A stretch of DNA of 64,000 nt, from contig NZ_JAQNDM010000002.1 in assembly GCF_028368975.1 (NCBI RefSeq), forward strand, positions 248,001 through 312,000, in the 5' to 3' direction. Positions within the stretch are counted from its first letter, which is position 1; each line of letters opens with the position of its first letter. This stretch comes from Stigmatella ashevillena (lineage in GTDB: Bacteria; Myxococcota; Myxococcia; Myxococcales; Myxococcaceae). The position numbers and the translations under genes were made by a program. Positions 1 to 9,935 of this stretch are shown piece by piece. A model generated the notes under the pieces. The model saw nothing but the letters and a program-made list of their open reading frames with translations. It ran no database searches and was not told the origin of the DNA.

Positions 1-2
1 TG

Positions 3-151
3 GGCGCTCAGCGGCTGATGCTGTTCCACCATGATCCGGCGCACAACGACGACATGCTGGAGAACATGGCCGAAGAAGCACGCCTCCACTTCTCCGCCAG
101 CGAGCCGGCCCGGGAGGGCCACCGCATTGTCCTGGGCTCGACCGTGATCGC

Positions 152-155
<4 letters not shown>
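3..155 (+). CDS. MBL-fold metallo-hydrolase, C-terminal end only
   Basis: This is the last 50 codons of a gene that begins outside the window; the frame is open from base 3 to the TGA at 153-155. The visible peptide contains LMLFHHDPAHNDDMLENM, which resembles the closing segment of metallo-beta-lactamase-fold hydrolases (LxLFHHDPxHxDxxL), where the second His normally helps bind the dinuclear metal site. The substrate cannot be inferred. The stop codon overlaps a possible GTG start of the next gene (GTGA at 152-155), so the two may be translationally coupled. The family call is from the motif alone. Confidence 0.6.
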
Positions 156-1729
<1,574 letters not shown>

Positions 1730-1741
1730 AGCCTCCCGGAA

Positions 1742-2704
1742 TCAGGTGGCCCGGCCCGCGCCGGCAATCCGCCGCGTCAACAGCTTCTGGAGCATCACGA
1801 AGGCGAGCAGCAGCGCTCCGATGGCCACCCGCGTGAGCCCGGAGCTCATCATCCCCTCGTAGGTCGTGATGGAGGTGAGGATGAGGCCCAGCATCAACAC
1901 GCCGATGAGCGTGCCGAACACCGAGCCGACGCCTCCCGCCAGAAGCGTGCCGCCGATGACCACGGTGGCGATCGCATCCAGCTCCATGCCGACTCCCTCC
2001 AGGTGGCTGCCGCTGGAGAGGTAGAACGTGAGCGCTGCTCCGGCGAAGGACGCGCAGAACCCGCTCACCGCGTAGACGGCGATCCGGGTGTGCTGGACGG
2101 GCAGCCCCATCAGCACCGAAGCCTCCTCCCCTCCTCCGAGGGCATAGACATTGCGGCCAAAGGGAGTGAACACCGCGACGTACCAGGCGACGGCCACGAA
2201 GGTCAGGAACAGCAGCGCGGTCACCGGCAGGGGGCCGAGCCGCAGTATGGCGATAGCGGTGTGCTTCGGGTCCGAGATGGCGATCGACTCGAGGTGGATG
2301 ATGAACGCCAGCCCTCGCACGAAGAACATGCCCGCCAGCGTGACGATGAAGGGCTTGATGCCCGTCTTGTGGATGATGGCCCCCATCACGGCCCCCAGCG
2401 CGGTGCCACAGACGAGCGAAGCTCCGATCGCGGCGAACACGTTCCACTGGTAGTCCATGATGAGGAAGCCAATGAGCACGCTGGAAAAGGACATGACGGC
2501 CCCGACGGACAGATCGATTCCGCCCGAAAGGATGACGAACGTCATGCCCACCGCGACGATGCCAAGCACCGCGTTGTTGGACAGGAAGTTGACGAAGACC
2601 GGGAGCGACAAGAAGCCGTCGTACCTTGCCGCCGCGATGGCGTAGAGCACGATGTAGGCCAGGAGCCCCGCCAGAACGGTGATGTGCTTGCGCAGAAAGC
2701 TCAC
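1742..2704 (-). CDS. yjfF: sugar ABC transporter permease, YjfF-type
   Basis: An inner-membrane permease of 320 residues with about nine hydrophobic segments and the CUT2-family signature GMTFVILSGGIDLSVGAVMS. It is very similar in register to E. coli YjfF, the second permease of the galactofuranose importer; both share GMTFVILSGGIDLSVG and, later, GxELDAIAxVVIGGTLLxGG. It would pair with the YtfT-like permease encoded just upstream to form the channel. The GTG start at 2702-2704 overlaps the upstream stop by 4 bases (GTGA), the usual coupled arrangement. It is the last gene of the leftward operon and ends 12 bases from the convergent sigma-54 activator gene, leaving no room for a separate terminator. 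Confidence 0.92.
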   Translation of the reverse strand: MSFLRKHITVLAGLLAYIVLYAIAAARYDGFLSLPVFVNFLSNNAVLGIVAVGMTFVILSGGIDLSVGAVMSFSSVLIGFLIMDYQWNVFAAIGASLVCGTALGAVMGAIIHKTGIKPFIVTLAGMFFVRGLAFIIHLESIAISDPKHTAIAILRLGPLPVTALLFLTFVAVAWYVAVFTPFGRNVYALGGGEEASVLMGLPVQHTRIAVYAVSGFCASFAGAALTFYLSSGSHLEGVGMELDAIATVVIGGTLLAGGVGSVFGTLIGVLMLGLILTSITTYEGMMSSGLTRVAIGALLLAFVMLQKLLTRRIAGAGRAT

Positions 2705-3681
2705 GTGCCCTCCGCGGGCCGGAAGCGCCGCACCATGCGCTCAAAAGAAGGCGTCTGCATGAAGCACACGGAGAGCGCCACGATGGCCTTGATGATGAGC
2801 GTGTGCTCGGTGATGACCCCGCGCATCTGGAGCATGATGGTGAGCGTCTGGATGAAGGTGGCGCCGATGAGCGAGCCGACGAGGTTGGCCCGGCCTCCGC
2901 TCAGGCTGGTGCCTCCGAGCACGACGGCCAGGATGGCGTCCAGCTCCAGGTAGAGCCCGGCGTTGGCGACGTCGGCCTCCTTGATGTCCGCGGCGGCGAT
3001 GAGCCCGGCCGACCCGGCGCACAGCGCGCACGCCATGTAGGCCATCAGCCGAATCACATGCACGCGCAGGCCACACAGCCGGGCCGCTTGCGGATTGCCG
3101 CCCATGGCCTCGATGTAGAGGCCCGTCGCGGTCTTGCGCAACAGCAGGCTGACCCCCAGGGCGACCGCGGCCACCAGAAGGACCGGAAAGGGCAGGCCCA
3201 GCACCGTCCCATTCCCGATGAACTCGAACGCCGGAATCTCGAAGCGGACCTTCTGGTCCTGGGTGAGCGTTTGAGCCAGCCCTCGCCCCATCACCAGGGT
3301 CACCAGGGTCACGATGATGGGTTGAATGCTCGCGTAGCTGACCAGGGCGCCATTGATGGCCCCCACGAGCAAGGCCACGCCCAGCGCGGCCAACACGCCC
3401 ATTGGAACGGACAGTCCGTGTTCCGTCATCAGCAGCGCGGCGACCGCTCCGGAGAGCGCCATCACCGAGCCGACCGACAGATCGATCCCTCCCAGGGCAA
3501 TCACCAGCGTCATCCCGACCGCGAGGAGCATGACCGGAGCGCCGTTCTGGAAGATGTCCACGAGCGTTCCGAAGAGCCGGCCGTCCCTGAACTCGATCCG
3601 GGCAAAGCCCGTGGTGAACAGGAGGTTGAAGACCAGCAGCGCCGCCAGCGCCACCAGCGGCCAGAAGTTTTTAGGGCGCAT
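2701..3681 (-). CDS. ytfT: sugar ABC transporter permease, YtfT-type
   Basis: A 326-residue inner-membrane permease of the CUT2 (ribose/galactofuranose) family. The segment LAVGMTLVIALGGIDLSVGS and the EAMGGNPQAARLCGLRV loop, which contacts the ATPase, are family hallmarks. The ATG at 3679-3681 was chosen because the protein then begins MRPKNFWPLVALAAL, a normal first membrane segment. Longer in-frame extensions are Ser/Arg-rich shadow of the ATPase gene. The start overlaps the end of the ATPase gene by 11 bases, and its stop overlaps the next permease by 4, so all four importer genes are tightly coupled. Confidence 0.92.
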   Translation of the reverse strand: MRPKNFWPLVALAALLVFNLLFTTGFARIEFRDGRLFGTLVDIFQNGAPVMLLAVGMTLVIALGGIDLSVGSVMALSGAVAALLMTEHGLSVPMGVLAALGVALLVGAINGALVSYASIQPIIVTLVTLVMGRGLAQTLTQDQKVRFEIPAFEFIGNGTVLGLPFPVLLVAAVALGVSLLLRKTATGLYIEAMGGNPQAARLCGLRVHVIRLMAYMACALCAGSAGLIAAADIKEADVANAGLYLELDAILAVVLGGTSLSGGRANLVGSLIGATFIQTLTIMLQMRGVITEHTLIIKAIVALSVCFMQTPSFERMVRRFRPAEGT

Positions 3682-5155
3682 GGGTCTCCTCACCGGCGAT
3701 GACTTGCATGACCTCCGGAAGGGTTGTCTGGGTGAGTTCCTGGATCTTCTTCCGGTCCCGGAAGACCGCGATGCGGTGAGAGAGCCGGAGGACCTCCTCC
3801 AGCGCGGCGGAGATGAAGAGCACCGCGAGCCCCTTCTGGGAGAGCTGTTGGATAAGGCGTTCGATCTCCCCCTTGGCCCCGACATCGATGCCACGGGTCG
3901 GCTCGTCGAGGATGAGCAACCTCGGCTGATAGGCGAGCCACCGGGCGAGGATGACCTTCTGCTGGTTGCCGCCGCTGAGCAGCCGGATGGGCTGCTCGAT
4001 GGACGGCGTCTTGATGCCCAGCTTCGTCACGAACTCCTGGGCCAGCGCGTCCTGCTGGGCGCGCGACAAGGTGAAGCCCAGCTTGCGTTGGACGACGATG
4101 GCGATGTTCTCCCGCACCGAGAGGTCGGGAAAGATGCCCTCGGCCTTCCGGTCCTCGGGCAGGAACGCCATGCCCTGCGCGATGGCATGGCGCGGGCTCT
4201 TGGGCACCGAGCCGTTGACCGTCCCGCTCCGGGCGTGGTCGGCCCCGAAGAGCAGGCGGGCGGCCTCCGTTCTTCCCGAGCCGAGCAGGCCCGCGAAGCC
4301 GACCACCTCTCCCTCGTGGATCGTCAGATCGAACGCCTGGAAGCCCCGGCGCTCCAGGCCTTGGGCGGAGACGACGGCGGGGCGTGAGGTGCTCGAGTGC
4401 TCTCGAAGCGCGGGCTCCACTTCCTCGGGGACTTTGCCCAGCATCTGGGAGACCAACTCCAGACGCGAGAGCTGGGCGGCCTCGTAGGTCCCCACGAAGG
4501 TTCCGTTGCGAAGAACGGTGATCCGGTCACTCACCCGGTAGACCTGATCGAGGAAGTGCGTGACGAAGACGATGCCCAGCCCCCGGGCCTTGAGCCGGGT
4601 GATGATGCCCAGCAGGAGCTCCGTCTCGTGGGCATCGAGGCTCGAGGTCGGCTCATCCATGATGATGACCCGGGCCTCGGTCTGCACCGCCCGGGCGATC
4701 GCGACGAGCTGCTGCACGGCGGCCGACAGGGTTCCCAGCGGCTGGGTGACGTCGATCCGCAGATCAAAGGTCGCGAGGACCTCCTCGGCCTTGCGCCGCA
4801 TGGCGCGCCAGTCAATGCCATACCAGCGGCGGGGAGCCCGGCCGAGACACAGGTTCTCCGCGACCGTGAGCGTCGGGATGAGGCTGAGTTCCTGGTAGGT
4901 GGTGCTGATGCCCTGCCGTTGGGCCTCTCCGGGCGAGGTGGGGCGGAAGTCGCGGCCCTCGAAGGTGATGGTCCCACCGTCGCGGGCATAGACGCCCGTG
5001 AGGATCTTGATGAGCGTCGACTTGCCGGCGCCATTCTGCCCCATCAGGGTATGCACCTCGCCTGCCCTCACCTCGAAGTTCACGCCCGCGAGGGCGTGAA
5101 CTCCGGGGAAGCGCTTCTCGACGCCCTGGGCGACGAGAAGGGGCTCAGTACTCAC
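3671..5155 (-). CDS. ytfR: sugar ABC transporter ATPase (two-domain), YtfR-type
   Basis: A cytoplasmic energising subunit of 494 residues with two fused nucleotide-binding domains, as in RbsA/MglA/YtfR. The first domain has Walker A GQNGAGKST, a degenerate signature (LSAAVQQ) and Walker B VIIMDEPT. The second has a degenerate Walker A (GLLGSGRTE), an intact signature LSGGNQQKV and Walker B LLILDEPT. This asymmetry is normal for the CUT2 class. The start is the GTG at 5153-5155, which overlaps the binding-protein stop by 11 bases and gives VSTEPLLVAQGVEKRFPGV. Its length matches E. coli YtfR (about 500). Confidence 0.93.
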   Translation of the reverse strand: MSTEPLLVAQGVEKRFPGVHALAGVNFEVRAGEVHTLMGQNGAGKSTLIKILTGVYARDGGTITFEGRDFRPTSPGEAQRQGISTTYQELSLIPTLTVAENLCLGRAPRRWYGIDWRAMRRKAEEVLATFDLRIDVTQPLGTLSAAVQQLVAIARAVQTEARVIIMDEPTSSLDAHETELLLGIITRLKARGLGIVFVTHFLDQVYRVSDRITVLRNGTFVGTYEAAQLSRLELVSQMLGKVPEEVEPALREHSSTSRPAVVSAQGLERRGFQAFDLTIHEGEVVGFAGLLGSGRTEAARLLFGADHARSGTVNGSVPKSPRHAIAQGMAFLPEDRKAEGIFPDLSVRENIAIVVQRKLGFTLSRAQQDALAQEFVTKLGIKTPSIEQPIRLLSGGNQQKVILARWLAYQPRLLILDEPTRGIDVGAKGEIERLIQQLSQKGLAVLFISAALEEVLRLSHRIAVFRDRKKIQELTQTTLPEVMQVIAGEETHAP

Positions 5156-6122
5156 GGGTGCTGATGACCTGCGCTGCGTTCGCCTGCTCGAAGAGCTGGT
5201 CCTTGCTCTGGATGAACTTCGGCACGGACTCACCGGCACGGACCTTGTTGATCGTGTCGAACACCAGGGGCCCCAGCAGCGGGTTGCACTCGACGGTGGC
5301 GCTGAGCTTGCCAGCGACCATCGCCTCGAAGGCGCCCTTCACCCCATCGATGGAGATGAGGGTGACGTCCTTGCCGGGGTTCATGCCGGCCTCGTCGAGC
5401 GCCTGAATGGCGCCCAGGGCCATGTCATCGTTGTGGGCGTAGACGGCCTGGATCTGCTCGCGGTCCGACTTGATGAAGGCCTCCATCACTTCCTTGCCCT
5501 TGGCGCGGGTGAAGTCGGCGCTCTGGCTCTTGAGGATCTTCATGTCCGGGTACTTCTGGAGGACTTCCTCGAAGCCCTTCTTCCGGTCAATGGCCGGGGC
5601 GGCCCCCGTGGAGCCCTGAAGCTCGTAGATGTTGGCCTTGCCGTTGGTCTTCTTCGCGAGCCACTCGGCCGCCATCCGGCCCTCCTCCACGAAGTCGCTG
5701 GCGATGAGCGTGGTGTAGAGGCTCTCGTCGCTCACCTTGATGCCGCGATCGACGAGGATGACCGGGATCTTGGCCTCCTTGGCCTGCGTGAGGACGACCT
5801 CCCAGCCCGTCTCGACGACCGGGGCCAGGACGATGACGTCCACCTTCTGCGCGATGAAGGACGTGAGCGCCTGGATCTGGCTGGCCTGCTTGCCCTGCGC
5901 GTCCGCGAACTTGAGGTCCACGCCGCGCTTCTCTCCCTCGCTCCGGATGGACTTCGTCTCCGCCGTGCGCCAGGCGCTCTCGGCGCCCACCTGCGAGAAG
6001 CCCACGGAGAGCTTCTTGGCCGCGGGAGGGGTCGTTCCTCCAGAGGGTTGCTGGGCGGACTCGGCCGGTTGCTGCTTACAGCCCACCAGGGCCACGAGGG
6101 CCAATGCCATCATCCATTTCAT
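5145..6122 (-). CDS. ytfQ: galactofuranose-type substrate-binding lipoprotein
   Basis: The solute-binding component of the importer, 325 residues. A short signal peptide ends in the lipobox LVGC (Cys15), so here it is a lipoprotein, whereas E. coli YtfQ is a free periplasmic protein. The mature part tracks YtfQ closely, with shared segments VGFSQVGxESxWR, LAPVVxTGWE, AIDRKKGF, SQSxDFTRxKGKEVME and VYAHNDDM. E. coli YtfQ binds the furanose form of galactose, so galactofuranose is the first guess; arabinofuranose is the main alternative. A clear ribosome site (GGAGAGAG) precedes the ATG at 6120-6122. The GH43 gene ends only 12 bases upstream, placing hydrolase and importer in one transcript. 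Confidence 0.92.
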   Translation of the reverse strand: MKWMMALALVALVGCKQQPAESAQQPSGGTTPPAAKKLSVGFSQVGAESAWRTAETKSIRSEGEKRGVDLKFADAQGKQASQIQALTSFIAQKVDVIVLAPVVETGWEVVLTQAKEAKIPVILVDRGIKVSDESLYTTLIASDFVEEGRMAAEWLAKKTNGKANIYELQGSTGAAPAIDRKKGFEEVLQKYPDMKILKSQSADFTRAKGKEVMEAFIKSDREQIQAVYAHNDDMALGAIQALDEAGMNPGKDVTLISIDGVKGAFEAMVAGKLSATVECNPLLGPLVFDTINKVRAGESVPKFIQSKDQLFEQANAAQVISTREY

Positions 6123-6134
6123 GCGTCTCTCTCC

Positions 6135-8009
6135 TTATTCCTTGAGTCCGTAGACACGGACATAGTCAAAAGTTGCGGTAAAGCCTGCGCCCGACATCGA
6201 TACCAGCCCAATCCGAGCACTGGGCCCCAGTTGGTGCATCCACGTCCCCGCCCGGGTCCACGACGTACCATTGATGCTGGAGTAAGCGGTGTACAATTCC
6301 TGGCTGCCCTGGGCACGCCGGACGATCCGCAGCCAGACCGTTTCGGTGGCAGGACCTCCAAAGGTCTCCCCATAGAAGGGCAGGTCCGGGCCCGGCGCCG
6401 GAGATTCCTTGGCAAAGGCGATCTGCCGCGTCTCCCAGAAGGAGAAGTGGACCAGCTTCACGTAGTGGTCGTCATCCCCGTGGATGACGAGCCCGGCCTG
6501 GACGAAGTTATGGCAGCAGCTCACCGGGGGCAGGTTCAGCGTCAACTTCGTCTCGACGAGGTAGTCCCCGCTGGGCACGGGCTCGGTGAGCACCGAGGCC
6601 GTGTTGTTGCCTCCGTGGAGATCCGCGGCCTGGGTGTTCATCCGGAGGCCGCCCTGCCCCAGTCCGAAGTCATTCGCGGACGGCGGGCGGATCCAGGTCC
6701 ACTGTCCGCTCAGCGTGGCACCGTCGAACTCGTCGGAAGCCGAGGCAATGGCGGCCCCGGGCTCCGCTTCCTTCGCGGCCACCATCTTGTAGCGGCTGAT
6801 CTCGTTGGGCTGGGTGGCGGGGGCGGGCTGCTCGGTGTCGGACGCCCACAGGCCTCCGCGCACGGTGGGCCACCCGTCCACCCAATCCAGCGCATCCATC
6901 AAGAGAAAGCGCTGGGTGAAGCGCTCCTGGCCGGGCTCCGTGCCCAGGTAGGGGTGGTCGCGGTCCACGGCGTGATACAGCAGCCACTGCTGGCCCCCCG
7001 AGTCCGTCAGGACGGTGGTGTGGCCGGTCCCCACCCAGCGGTTGCCATTGAGCCCCAGCACGGGTGTGCCGCCCACCCGGGCGTCGGTGAGGCGAATCCC
7101 CTCGCGATCCACGAAGGGGCCATAGGGGCTCCGAGATCGCCCGGCGAAGACGCTGTAGCCCGTGAGGGGGCCTACGCAGCAGTCCGTGGACGAGGCCAGC
7201 AGGTAGTAATACCCATCGTGCGGGATGATGCTGGTGGCCTCGTAGCGGTTGGCGACGGTGACCTCCACCTGGGTGTACGGATCCGACGTCAGCCCATCCT
7301 CAGAGAGCCGCCGCACGGAGACGCCGCCGTAGTAGCTGCCGTAATAAATATACCGGGCACCCTCCGCATCGGTGATGACCTCGGGATCGATCGTCCAGCG
7401 GCGCTCCCCCCCACAGCAGGGGGGCTCGTGCGGTTCCACGACCGGTTGCGCCGCATGGGTCCAGGGGCCGAGGGGCCCCTCGCTGGTGGCGACCCCAATC
7501 GCATAGCCGCCCGCCTTCGTGTCGACCACCGAGTAATACAGGTGATACTTCCCGCCGAAGTATTCGATCTCGGGCGCCCAGAGATCCGTTCCGGGCTGAG
7601 CCCAATCTGGTGGAGCGGAGAAGGCATCTCCCGCGTAGGTCCACTCCACGAGATCCATGGACTTCAGGGTGGGGATCAGGTGCTGCTTGAGTTTGCCCTC
7701 ACTGTCTTTGTCCTGAGCGTTCAGCGGGTCCATCGTGCAGTAGATGTACCAGGCGGTATCACCCGGTTGCTGTCCGCGGATGATGGTGGGATCTGGGCAA
7801 TTTTCGACCAGGCCTCCCCCAGGAATCGTGGCCCGCAGGGGATTGGTGTAACTCTTTGTGTTGACGGTGGGTGGGGGCGGCTCTTCCGTGGGCGGAGGAT
7901 CCGGTGGTGCTTCATCCTCCGAACAGGCCGTGGCGCTCAGCACCGCGAGCACCGTCAGCCACAGTCCCATCCGGCTCCAGCCTCGCGATGAGGACGGACG
8001 TCTCCGCAT
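6135..8009 (-). CDS. GH43 glycoside hydrolase lipoprotein with C-terminal beta-sandwich
   Basis: A predicted surface or periplasmic exo-acting glycosidase of 624 residues. The ATG at 8007-8009 gives a signal peptide with lipobox SATAC (Cys29), then a Pro/Glu-rich linker and a five-blade propeller domain of family GH43 (about residues 55-400). The acidic triad is visible: Asp73 in CPDPTII (base), Asp208 in TIDPEV (pKa modulator) and Glu257 in RYEATS (acid). Residues from about 430 form a concanavalin-like/DUF1349 sandwich (DEFDGATLSGQWTW...FDYVRVYG). GH43 acts mainly on alpha-L-arabinofuranosides and beta-xylosides, and some members act on beta-D-galactofuranosides. The linked Ytf importer and galactokinase favour a furanoside substrate. 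It contains several CC pairs likely to form disulfides. Confidence 0.9.
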   Translation of the reverse strand: MRRRPSSSRGWSRMGLWLTVLAVLSATACSEDEAPPDPPPTEEPPPPTVNTKSYTNPLRATIPGGGLVENCPDPTIIRGQQPGDTAWYIYCTMDPLNAQDKDSEGKLKQHLIPTLKSMDLVEWTYAGDAFSAPPDWAQPGTDLWAPEIEYFGGKYHLYYSVVDTKAGGYAIGVATSEGPLGPWTHAAQPVVEPHEPPCCGGERRWTIDPEVITDAEGARYIYYGSYYGGVSVRRLSEDGLTSDPYTQVEVTVANRYEATSIIPHDGYYYLLASSTDCCVGPLTGYSVFAGRSRSPYGPFVDREGIRLTDARVGGTPVLGLNGNRWVGTGHTTVLTDSGGQQWLLYHAVDRDHPYLGTEPGQERFTQRFLLMDALDWVDGWPTVRGGLWASDTEQPAPATQPNEISRYKMVAAKEAEPGAAIASASDEFDGATLSGQWTWIRPPSANDFGLGQGGLRMNTQAADLHGGNNTASVLTEPVPSGDYLVETKLTLNLPPVSCCHNFVQAGLVIHGDDDHYVKLVHFSFWETRQIAFAKESPAPGPDLPFYGETFGGPATETVWLRIVRRAQGSQELYTAYSSINGTSWTRAGTWMHQLGPSARIGLVSMSGAGFTATFDYVRVYGLKE

Positions 8010-8318
8010 TTTCCACTTCCCCTTTGAGAGATGAAACGGCTTGCGGCACCCGGGTTTTCCCCCGCACCAGGCGCCCTGCAAGTGGCCGGGCATCTCATGA
8101 CAAACATCTGGAACGTGTCAAGGACGGCGTTCGATGCGGCTCCGGGCACAATGTTTAACGCGATAGGTCAAAACATGTGTTGATTCAACAACACATGACG
8201 ATGGAAAGACATATCAACGCGGCGCGGCGCGTGCCGTGCGTGAACATCGCTCCCATTGACCCGTGAGTCTGCCCTGCATAGCCTGCCGCCCCCTTCCCAC
8301 AAGGTTCTGGCTTTGCAC
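8010..8318. promoter_or_regulatory. divergent control region between the two GH43 genes
   Basis: This 309-base stretch holds no gene and separates two outward-facing operons. It is locally AT-rich around 8150-8215, unlike the flanking coding DNA. It contains a perfect palindrome at 8174-8197 (listed separately). On the plus strand a possible weak promoter is TTGACC (8256-8261), a 17-base spacer and TAGCCT (8279-8284), 35 bases before the GH43 start at 8319. For the leftward gene, AAGGGGAAGTGGAAA lies directly before the ATG. No promoter for the leftward transcript was recognised. Confidence 0.55.
8174..8197. promoter_or_regulatory. candidate operator: 9-bp perfect inverted repeat
   Basis: The arms CATGTGTTG (8174-8182) and CAACACATG (8189-8197) are exact reverse complements with a 6-base spacer ATTCAA, making a 24-base dyad whose centre also reads TTGATTCAA. 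It lies between the two divergent sugar operons, where a single dimeric repressor or activator could control both. No regulator gene sits in the locus, so the protein is unknown; a LacI/GntR-type sugar regulator elsewhere is the likeliest class (inference). Confidence 0.55.
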
Positions 8319-9932
8319 ATGCGTTCTCGCGGCGTATTTCTTTCCGCAGCCCTGCTCTCCCTGACCGTCCTGGCCGCGCTGGCAACCCCGAGCTGTTCCT
8401 CGGACGAGCCCAAGCCTCCGGAGAACCCACCGGAGAATCCGCCTCCCCCGCCGCCCGCGTTGGACATCACCAACCCGGTCCTGTCCGGTGACTATCCGGA
8501 TCCCTCGATTCTGCGCGTTGGAGACACGTACTGGGCCACCGCGACGTCCTCCGAGTGGGCGCCCCACTTCCCGCTGTTGCGCTCGACGGACTTGCTCCAC
8601 TGGGACTTGGTGGGGCCTGTCTTCGAGAGCGAGCCCACCTGGTCCGAGGGCAACTACTGGGCGCCAGAGCTCGCCACGGACAACGGCCGCTACTTCATCT
8701 TCTACACGGCGAAGAAGAAGGGAGGCCCCCTGTGTGTCGCCGTCGCGACCGCCTCGCAGGTGTCCGGGCCGTACACCGACCGGGGACCGCTCGTCTGCCA
8801 GGAGCTCGGCTCCATCGACGGGGCGTTGATCCGCGACGAGAACAACACGCTCTATATGGTGTGGAAGGAGGACGGCAACAGCCGGGGCCTGCCCACCCCT
8901 CTCTGGGCGCAGCCCCTCTCCGAGGACGGCACGCAGCTCATCGGTGAGAAGAAGCAGATTCTGCTCAATGACGTGCCGTGGGAGGGCCAGGTCGTCGAGG
9001 GCCCCTACTTCATCAAGCGCAACGGCTGGTTCTACCTTTTCTACGCCGGCGCCGGGTGCTGTGGGCGCGCCTGCAATTACGGGGTGGGCGTGGCCCGCTC
9101 GAAGAGCCTGCTGTCCGGCTGGGAGAAGGATCCCCTCAACCCCATCGTGAAGAACAACGAGTCCTGGAAGTGCCCAGGGCACGGCAGCGTGGTGACGGAC
9201 CCCGAGGGCCGGGACTATCTGCTCTACCATGCCTACAGCACCACCGGCTCCGTCTACGTCGGCCGACAGGGCGTGCTGGACGCCATCGAGTGGGGGGAGA
9301 ACGAGTGGCCCTCCATCAACTCGCGCCGGGGCGTGGGGGGCAAGGTGCTGGCCAAGCCCACCGCGTTCTTCGATGACTTCACCACCGCGGCGCTGATCCC
9401 CGGCTGGCAGTGGCCGAAGAGCCGCGCGCCCTCCACCACCCTTGCCGGGGGCGTGTTGACGCTCGCGCCTCCCGCCGCCCAGGCCGCCGATCCCCTCGGC
9501 GCGACCCTGGCCCGCTCCACCAACACCGGCAACTACACGGCGGAGGCGATCCTGGAGGTGGGAGGACTCCCGGCGGAGATCTCGGCGGGCCTGGCCGCCT
9601 CCGGTGATCCGGCGAACGGGCTTGGCATCGCGCTCCAGGCGGGAAAGGTGGCGTTGTGGACCCGGAGGGGCAACACCCATGCGGTGGATGCCAGCACCTC
9701 CCGGGAGGCGCCCGGGGTGAATGGAAAGCTGCACCTGCGCATGACGGCGAGGTCCGGGCACCTCTACCGGTTCGCCGTGAGCGGCGATGGCGCCACCTGG
9801 ACGGACGTCGGGGGCGAGGTGAACGGCGACTTCCTCCCTCCCTGGGATCGCGGTGTGCGTGTGGCACTCACGGTCGGAGGGAACACGGGGGCGGCGGCAC
9901 GGTTCGACTCGTTGCGCATCACCCCCGAATAG
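8319..9932 (+). CDS. GH43 glycoside hydrolase lipoprotein
   Basis: A second GH43 enzyme, 537 residues from the ATG at 8319. The signal peptide ends ALATPSC (Cys26, lipobox-like), followed by a Pro-rich linker and the propeller domain (about 50-350). Triad residues are Asp61 (DYPDPS), Asp167 (GSIDGAL) and Glu227 (WEGQVVEGPY). A C-terminal sandwich domain from about 355 ends FDSLRITPE. It resembles family-43 arabinofuranosidase/galactofuranosidase-like proteins more than its divergent neighbour, so the two probably cut different linkages. The galactokinase gene starts 4 bases after its stop, which links surface hydrolysis to galactose phosphorylation in one transcript. The upstream in-frame ATG/GTG codons before 8319 would add a non-signal N-terminus and were rejected. 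Confidence 0.9.
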   Translation: MRSRGVFLSAALLSLTVLAALATPSCSSDEPKPPENPPENPPPPPPALDITNPVLSGDYPDPSILRVGDTYWATATSSEWAPHFPLLRSTDLLHWDLVGPVFESEPTWSEGNYWAPELATDNGRYFIFYTAKKKGGPLCVAVATASQVSGPYTDRGPLVCQELGSIDGALIRDENNTLYMVWKEDGNSRGLPTPLWAQPLSEDGTQLIGEKKQILLNDVPWEGQVVEGPYFIKRNGWFYLFYAGAGCCGRACNYGVGVARSKSLLSGWEKDPLNPIVKNNESWKCPGHGSVVTDPEGRDYLLYHAYSTTGSVYVGRQGVLDAIEWGENEWPSINSRRGVGGKVLAKPTAFFDDFTTAALIPGWQWPKSRAPSTTLAGGVLTLAPPAAQAADPLGATLARSTNTGNYTAEAILEVGGLPAEISAGLAASGDPANGLGIALQAGKVALWTRRGNTHAVDASTSREAPGVNGKLHLRMTARSGHLYRFAVSGDGATWTDVGGEVNGDFLPPWDRGVRVALTVGGNTGAAARFDSLRITPE

Positions 9933-9935
9933 GAG

